Shown in pieces: positions 58,347 to 64,000 of a stretch of 64,000 nucleotides of DNA; within the stretch, counting starts at the first letter, position 1, and each line of letters begins with the position of its first letter. Position numbers and translations under genes: made by a program. This stretch comes from Begonia masoniana (lineage: Eukaryota; Streptophyta; Magnoliopsida; Cucurbitales; Begoniaceae), in NCBI GenBank assembly GCA_022432975.1, contig CM039510.1, forward strand, positions 7,637,387 through 7,701,386, in the 5' to 3' direction. The notes below the pieces were generated by a model. That model made no database searches. It saw only the letters and a program-made list of their open reading frames with translations, and was not told where the DNA came from.

Positions 58347-58954
58347 GTGAAGAAGTTTGAAGAGAAGTGTTCAAGTTGCTAAGAAAACCAAGTAAGTGAG
58401 TGAGTAAGATTCCTGGCCATTAAAGCCCTACATCACAAGGGTACTAGGTAAAAGTTGTCTATGAGGTTTAAAGATTTTTTGTGCTATTGTCTGTTTAGTT
58501 ATGGTGCTCGAGTTGATGTTATGATCCTTTGATGAATGAATGGCTTGTTCAGTAGTCTGATGAACTAAGATTACTCATGCTCATACATCATGAATGTTTT
58601 CCCAAGCATATGAAAATGTTTTAAGTGCATGATTTCTCCCATGAACAAGATATGAATATGAAACTTATGCAACAAGGATTAAGAGAGGGTTGGGGGCGGT
58701 TTGGCGTATGTCACTGTCCAAAAGGAGGACCATGAATACGACCCGCAAGGGACTATGTACACTCTCACTGTCAACCCTATTTTCGGCACAAATCCTCCCT
58801 TTATCCATATGATGAAAACGATGAACATGAACAAGAACAAGAACACGAAAAGATCATGAACATGTGTTTCTTTAACTTGTGCATTCAAGCATACATGTTA
58901 GCATTGCATTCCTTACTAAGCATTAGGCTTATAGTTTAAATCTTATGATGTAGG
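58347..58954 (+). other. structured splice-like leader module, LTR E
   Basis: Microexon candidate 58347-58391 (45 nt; TTCTAG|G ... CCAA|GTAAGT). The hairpin is GGC-CATTAAA-GCC, arm CCTACATCACAAG (58427-58439) faces CTTATGATGTAGG (58942-58954) with one mismatch, and TAAGC-ATTAG-GCTTA is at about 58915-58930. Confidence 0.58.
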
Positions 58955-59307
58955 TGAAGAACTACCAGGTGAGGATTTCAAGTCTAATGAGGATGATTAA
59001 GGCTGGTTGCTGAAAGGTGCTCAGGGTGACAGATTGGTGGCTGGGAAGGCGATTTAAACTTCTGATTACTACCTTTATCATGTTAGTAAGGTTATGAATA
59101 CTGAGGTCTATGTAGGGTGTTTTCTTAATACAATGGATACTGGAACCTGACTGACTAACTTCTGAGTTTGAGAATGATCGTGAAATAATAGAATGATCTG
59201 TTTTGTTAGAGTCTCTCGCTACACGTATTCTAGATGAGATTATGGTCCAACTGTGTGTTAGTTTATTCAGTCATGTTGAAGTTTGTGAAAGTCTGAGAGT
59301 TTCCTGT

Positions 59308-59990
59308 CTATCGGATGATGTCTTCTATCGGATGAAGTCTTCCATCGGATGATGTCTTCCATCGGATGAAGTCTTCTATCGGATGATGTCTTCCATCGAA
59401 TGAAGTCTTCTATCGGATGGTGTATTCCATCGGATGAAGTCTTCCATCGGATGAAGTCTTCCATCGGATGATGTCTTCCATCGGATGAAGTCTTCTATCA
59501 GATGGTGTCTTCTATCAGATGAAGTCTTCCATCAGATGAAGTCTTCCATCGGATCATGTCTTCTATCGGAATGAAGTTTAATGAGTCACGTGTTGTGCGT
59601 GTGTCAATCGGTAGAAGTCGATATTAAGTCTTGTCGTTTTGTGATCGGATGAAGTTTAATGAATCACGTGATGTGCATGTGTCAATCGGTAGAGGTAGGT
59701 TTTCCATTATCGGCATGAGTATGTATTAAGTTTTATCGTTTTGTGATCGGAAGGAGTATAATGAGTCACGTGACGTGCATGTGTCAATCGATAGAAGCCG
59801 ATATTAAGTCTTGTCGTTTTGTGATCGGATGAAGTTTAATAAATCACTTGACGTGCATGTGTCAATCGGTAGAAGCCGATATTAAGTCTTGTCGTTTTGT
59901 GATCGGATGAAGTTTAATAAATCACGTGATGTGCATGTGTCAATCGGTAGGAGCGTGCACCATGCCTTGTCATTTTGTGATCGATAGATG
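59308..59990 (+). repeat. minisatellites in LTR E
   Basis: First about 16 units of 17 bp (TCTTCCATCGGATGAAG and close variants) to about 59580. Then four longer units of roughly 80-110 bp, each with GTCACGTGATGTGCATGTGT, a CAATCGGTAGAAG segment and TTGTCGTTTTGTGATCGG. Confidence 0.87.
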
Positions 59991-60205
59991 TCCTTGAGTT
60001 TCCAATTCTCTTTGGCTAAGTGTCTTAACGTTTTGTCTAATTATAAACGTTGTCTACTTATTGGGTTTTCCGCTGTACAGTTGAAGATTAAAGATAGAAT
60101 TATAATCAGCGAGAGAAAATTTAAAATTTTCCGTAATTTCTCTTAGTTCAGTTCAATGTTTTGGGTAGCGAAACCGGGTCTGGCAGACTCGAGGCATTAC
60201 AATTA

Positions 60206-60217
60206 TGGTATCAAAGC
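60206..60217 (+). promoter_or_regulatory. primer binding site of element E
   Basis: TGGTATCAAAGC, 4 nt after the LTR, matches the initiator-Met tRNA complement with one mismatch (A for G). Confidence 0.75.
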
Positions 60218-60363
60218 GAAACCAGGTTCTAAAATCGATTTTGTAGACTGCCTTCCAGCACTGACTGCCACCTGAGTACACTCTAGTAACTGTAAGTATT
60301 TACGATTTTAGTAATGTCATTACGTTAAGATGTGTTTATGATTACTTGTTTAGGAATCTCAAA

Positions 60364-61391
60364 ATGGTGAGAGGTCAACAAAGGGAGAGCAATGAGGATA
60401 GTAGCACCATCGCTCAGTTAACCGAATTGGTTATCCGCCAGTCACGCGAAATTGAGCAGTGGGTGTCTGCTAGGGATGAGCAAGGGAATTCTAGCTCAAA
60501 TACGACTCTCGACAATGGAAGCGAGCGTTTTCACTGCCTTCGACCTCCTGTATTCAATGGTCAAGTTTCGGATCCTATTTATGCTGAGGAGTGGATTCAG
60601 ACAATTGAGGACATGTTCAAGTATGCCAAGGTCGATGATGGGGACAAGGTCACAGTGCTGTTTTTCATCTTGCATTGGGTGCAAGGCATTGATGGGATTC
60701 AATTCAGGGCACTACAAATGCGGAAACTATGACTTGGGCGTGGTTCAAGACGGCCTTTTATGACAAGTATTTTAGCCGAACGGTTCGGGCCAGCAAAAAG
60801 ATGGAGTTTATGCAGCTACGCCAAACCGGTTCTATGGCTGACTACATCTGTAAGTTTGAGGCCTTGTCCAGGTTTGCACCCCGTTTGATGGATGATGAGG
60901 AAGATAAGATCCACCAGTTTGTCCATGGACTGAAGCCGAGCCTCTTCCAGGGAGTAAAGACTGCAGGGATCCATAACATACCTTATTCCGAAGTGGCTTC
61001 TAAGGCTTTGGAGTTGGAGGAAGTTGAGTTAACAGTACAAGGATAACGTGAACCACCAAGGAAGTTCATCAAGGATACTCAGCCACCACCATGACAGAAC
61101 AAAGGTTGGCAGCCACAACAGAGCAGAGGACCACAACAACAACAACAGAGAGGTATGAAGAGACCTTTCAACCAGAATGATGACCAAGGAAAAGGAAAGC
61201 GACCTCAAGCTCCCCTATGCCCCACCTGTCAGAAGAACCACCCTGGCGAGTGCAAGTTGTATTCTGGCCGTTGCTATAGATGTGATAAGGTTGGACACAT
61301 AGTCAGAGATTGCCCCATGCCGCCAGATCCCAACCGAACAAGAGTAGCACCAAGAGTCTATGCTTTAATGGAGGACGAGGATGCAGTGTAG
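60364..61391 (+). pseudogene. gag: gag of element E
   Basis: The ATG at 60364 starts MVRGQQRESNED. The Gag domain follows (RPPVFNGQVS, AEEWIQTIEDMF), breaks near 60690 and resumes in another frame (WAWFKTAFYDKYFS, RFAPRLMDDEEDK). A TAA at 61044 interrupts it. The distal part has one zinc knuckle CYRCDKVGHIVRDC near 61270 preceded by CPTCQKNHPGEC. The region between (61080-61155) is Gln-rich. Confidence 0.87.
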
Positions 61392-64000
61392 CATACGGTC
61401 ATAACAGGTACAATTATGATATGTGGTATTTCTGCTTATACACTTATAGATACGGGAGCCACTCACTCGTTTGTATCAACCATGTTTGTATATAAGCATA
61501 AATTAGAACTCTTGCCAGCCGAGAGATCATTTAGTGTCATGTTACCATCGGGGAAGTCTTTACATTCCGAACGGATAATAAAAGGTGATGTTGTTTCAGT
61601 AGGAAATAAGAAGTTATACGTAGAACTGATCGTAATTGACATGAAGGGATATGAAGTTATACTAGGAATGGATTGGCTATGCAGACATTATGCCACGATA
61701 AGTTGTAGGTCTGGTTTGGTTGAGTTCCAACCCCCAAACGGAGATCGGTATTCCTTCCAAGCTATTCCAAAAATAAGTAAAATACCAGTTATATCCTCAC
61801 TAAAGACTCAACAGTTACTGAAATACCTGTGTCTAAGAACCCTTACTACATGGCACCTGTTGAGTTGAAAGAATTGAAGGTCCAACTATAGGAATTAGTA
61901 GACAATGGATTTATTCGCCCCAGCTGTTCTCCCTGGGGTGCACCTGTCCTATTCGTTAAGAAGAAAGATGGTTCTCTTAAAATGTGCATGGATTACAGAG
62001 AGTTAAACAAGTTGACAATCAAGAATAGATATCCCTTGCCCCGTTCGACGATTTGTTTGACCAACTTCAAGGAGCCAAAGTGTTTTCAAAGATCGACTTA
62101 CGTTCAGGTTACTACCAACTTAAGGTTAAGGAGGGGGATATACCAAAGACAGCCTTAAGAAGCCGCTATGGACACTATGAATTTCTTGTGATGTCGTTTG
62201 GACTAACAAATGCACCTGCAGCCTTTATGGACTTGATAAATCAAGTGTTTCGTGAGTACTTGGATAAGTTTGTGATTGTGTTTATTGATGATATCTTAAT
62301 ATATTCACGGACTAAAGCTGATCATGAAAAACACTTAAGAATAGTTTTGATGACATTAGAACAGTAACAACTCTATGCCAAGTTGTCCAAATGTGAGTTC
62401 TGGTTAGATAAGTTCAACTTTTTAGGTCATGTCATCTCTGCTGAGGGCATATCCATAGACCCAACCAAGATTCAGGCCGTTAAGGACTGGCCACAGCCAA
62501 GGAATGCCAGCAAGGTCCGTAGTTTCCTTGGTCTGGCAGGTTATTATAGGAAGTTCATTAAGGGATTCTCTATGATAGCTAAGCCTTTAACTAGTTTGAC
62601 AAAGAAAGACACCAAATACTCTTGGTCTGAAGCTTGTGAAGATAGCTTCCAAACACTAAAACTGAAGTTGACTACAGCTCCTCTCTTGACACTCCCAACT
62701 GAAGAAGGAAGATTTAGTGTTTATTATGACGCATCTAAAGTGGGACTGGGATGTGTTTTGATGCAAGAAGGCAAGGTTGTAGCGTATGCCTCCAGGCAAC
62801 TGAAGAGCTATGAACAGAATTACCCCACTCATGATTTGGAATTAGCCGCAGTTATTTTTGCATTAAAGATTTGGAGACACTATTTGTATGGTCAACAGTG
62901 TGAAGTGTTTTCTGACCATAAAAGCCTGAAATACCTCTTTACCCAAAAGGAGTTGAACATGAGACAAAGACGTTGGTTAGAGTTTGTTAAGGATTATGAT
63001 TTTGAAATTAAGTATCACCCGGGTAAGGCTAATACTGTAGCCGATGCTTTAAGCAGGATGTCGACGACAATGCAGCCCGCGGTGTCAACCATGTCTATAC
63101 CTTTGAGGACAAAAGTACAGAAGTTCGAGTTGGAGATGGTTTCTGAACTGTCAGCCTTACTTGCCGAGGTTTCTATTAGACCAATTATCATGGATAGGAT
63201 CAAGGAGGCACAACAAAAGGATTCAAAGGAAAATAGTAGCATGATAAGTAAGTTGAAGGACGCCTCTTCTGAGTTCAGTCTCTCCAAGGATGGTATTCTA
63301 AAATTTAAGAATCGTTGGTACATTCCAAGTGATGAGGAATTACGTAAGTTGATCTTGGCCGAGGCGCACTCGTCTCCCTTTTCTATACATCCTAGCAGCA
63401 CCAAGATGTATCGGGACTTGAAGTTACTCTATTGGTGGCCGTGTTTGAAGAAGGATGTTGCCAAGTATGTGGAGTCGTGTTTGGTATGCCAACAAGTTAA
63501 AGCGGAACATCAACGTCCAGGAGGTACCCTTCAACCCTTACCGATTCCCGAATGGAAGTGGAAAAACATTGCCATGGATTTTGTTGTAGGATTACCTAAG
63601 ACAACTAAAGGTCATGATAGCATTTGGGTCATAATTGACAGAATGACGAAATCAGCTCACTTTCTACCTGTAAAGACGACCTATACGATGGACCAGCTTG
63701 CTAATCTGTATGTTCAGGAAATTGTCAGATTGCATGGGATTCCTATATCCATTGTCTCCGATCGTGATCCTAGGTTCACCTCGAGGTTTTGGCAAAGTCT
63801 TCAAGGCACGCTTGGTACAAAGTTATCTTTCAGCACTGCTTTTCATCCTCAAACAGATGGCCAATCAGAAAGGACAATTCAGACACTTGAGGATATGTTA
63901 AGGGCGTGTGTGCTGGATTTTCAGACATCTTGGAATTGATACCTGCCCTTAGTGGAATTCTCCTACAACAATAGTTACCAGTCCACTATCGGTATGGCAC
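61392..64000 (+). pseudogene. pol: pol of element E, cut by the window end
   Basis: Protease has LIDTGATHSF (Thr where the others have Ser). Between protease and RT about 140 bp is missing: the segment equivalent to [13 protein letters not shown] and its neighbours is absent, and the frame changes near 61820. RT then reads KNPYYMAPVELKELK, has TAG near 61888, a frameshift near 62043 and TAA near 62365; FIDD lies near 62281. From 62383 RNase H ([10 protein letters not shown], in which the usual Cys is Tyr), the integrase zinc region (CLVCQQ) and DDE residues ([24 protein letters not shown]) are open up to TGA at 63937, after which the frame goes on. Confidence 0.88.

Larger units (their letters stand above)
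57700..60201 (+). repeat. 5' LTR of element E
   Basis: TGTAACACCCGAC...CGAGGCATTACA, 2502 bp. It has a TATAAATA box (57864-57871), a first-exon donor TCTAG|GTAAGA (58023/58024), the structured module, a 17-bp minisatellite and longer repeats containing TTGTCGTTTTGTGATCGG. Confidence 0.92.
57700..64000 (+). mobile_element. Tekay-type retrotransposon E, 5' part, inserted in the WRKY gene
   Basis: A complete 5' LTR, primer site, gag and most of pol; the window ends within the integrase region. The 5 bp before the LTR are ATCAT, so the same five bases should follow the 3' LTR outside the window. It is more diverged from A, B and C than they are from each other. Confidence 0.92.

Noticed and set aside
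61392..64000. Element E as a different clade because of the DTG protease and Tyr in RNase H
   Set aside because: Domain order, primer site, integrase and LTR design are the same as A, B and C; these are single substitutions in a diverged Tekay-type copy.

Overview
The window looks like heterochromatic or gene-poor sequence from an angiosperm nuclear genome, probably a dicot. It is AT-rich and made almost entirely of large LTRs (about 1.9-2.9 kb) and broken internal regions of Ty3/Gypsy chromoviruses of the Tekay/Del type (protease, RT, RNase H, integrase, C-terminal chromodomain; primer site for initiator-Met tRNA). I recognise only one host gene, a wrecked WRKY transcription factor of group IIb (WRKY72/61-like) on the minus strand. 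I saw no tRNA, rRNA, CRISPR or bacterial-type gene. The species cannot be named from what I can see.

Layout: 1-5169, 3' part of element A, inserted in an older S-family LTR (5170-5496). 6279-8378, solo LTR F (minus) with duplicated TATAT. 10289-about 35360, apparently one old D-family LTR (D1) carrying a nest of insertions: tandem array B (10539-26826; LTR-internal-LTR-internal-LTR; duplication TATGG), solo LTR S2 (27473-30092, minus; AGTGA), solo LTR D2 (31045-33805; GCATC) and an inverted-repeat element with a tRNA-like core (34003-34645; GCTTG). 36103-57699, a WRKY pseudogene split by tandem array C (36282-53834; TCCAC), by solo LTR S1 (55041-57384, minus; TCTTC) and by element E (57700 to the window end). 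The duplications, and the open reading frame continuing across two of these insertion points, let the insertion order and the old gene be read directly.

The strongest unexplained signal is inside the LTRs. Families that differ in most of their sequence keep the same leader design downstream of the TATA box: a candidate microexon of 45-57 nt (acceptor TAG|G, donor AG|GTAAGT or AA|GTAAGT), a small GC-rich hairpin (GCC-TTCG-GGC in most), then CCTACATCACAAAAC, which is an exact reverse complement of GTTTTGTGATGTAGG about 440-470 nt downstream, overlapping a candidate 3' splice site. In D2 both arms have changed together at three positions (CCTACACCATAGAAC with GTTCTATGGTGTAGG). A second hairpin with an invariant ATTAG loop covaries too (TTAGC/GCTAA against TAAGC/GCTTA), and the enclosed loop carries tandem hairpin/pseudoknot-like units. 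I read this as a structured intron-like RNA domain in the retroelement leader; its function is unknown.

The other large theme is repeat instability. Two independent tandem retroelement arrays, three large clonal minisatellites inside LTRs (27-bp, 26-bp and about 33-bp units) and many one-base homopolymer differences between sister copies may be biological, assembly artefacts, or both. Frameshifts in arrays B and C should therefore not be taken as real without read support; the lesions in element A, element E and most of those in the WRKY gene look genuine.
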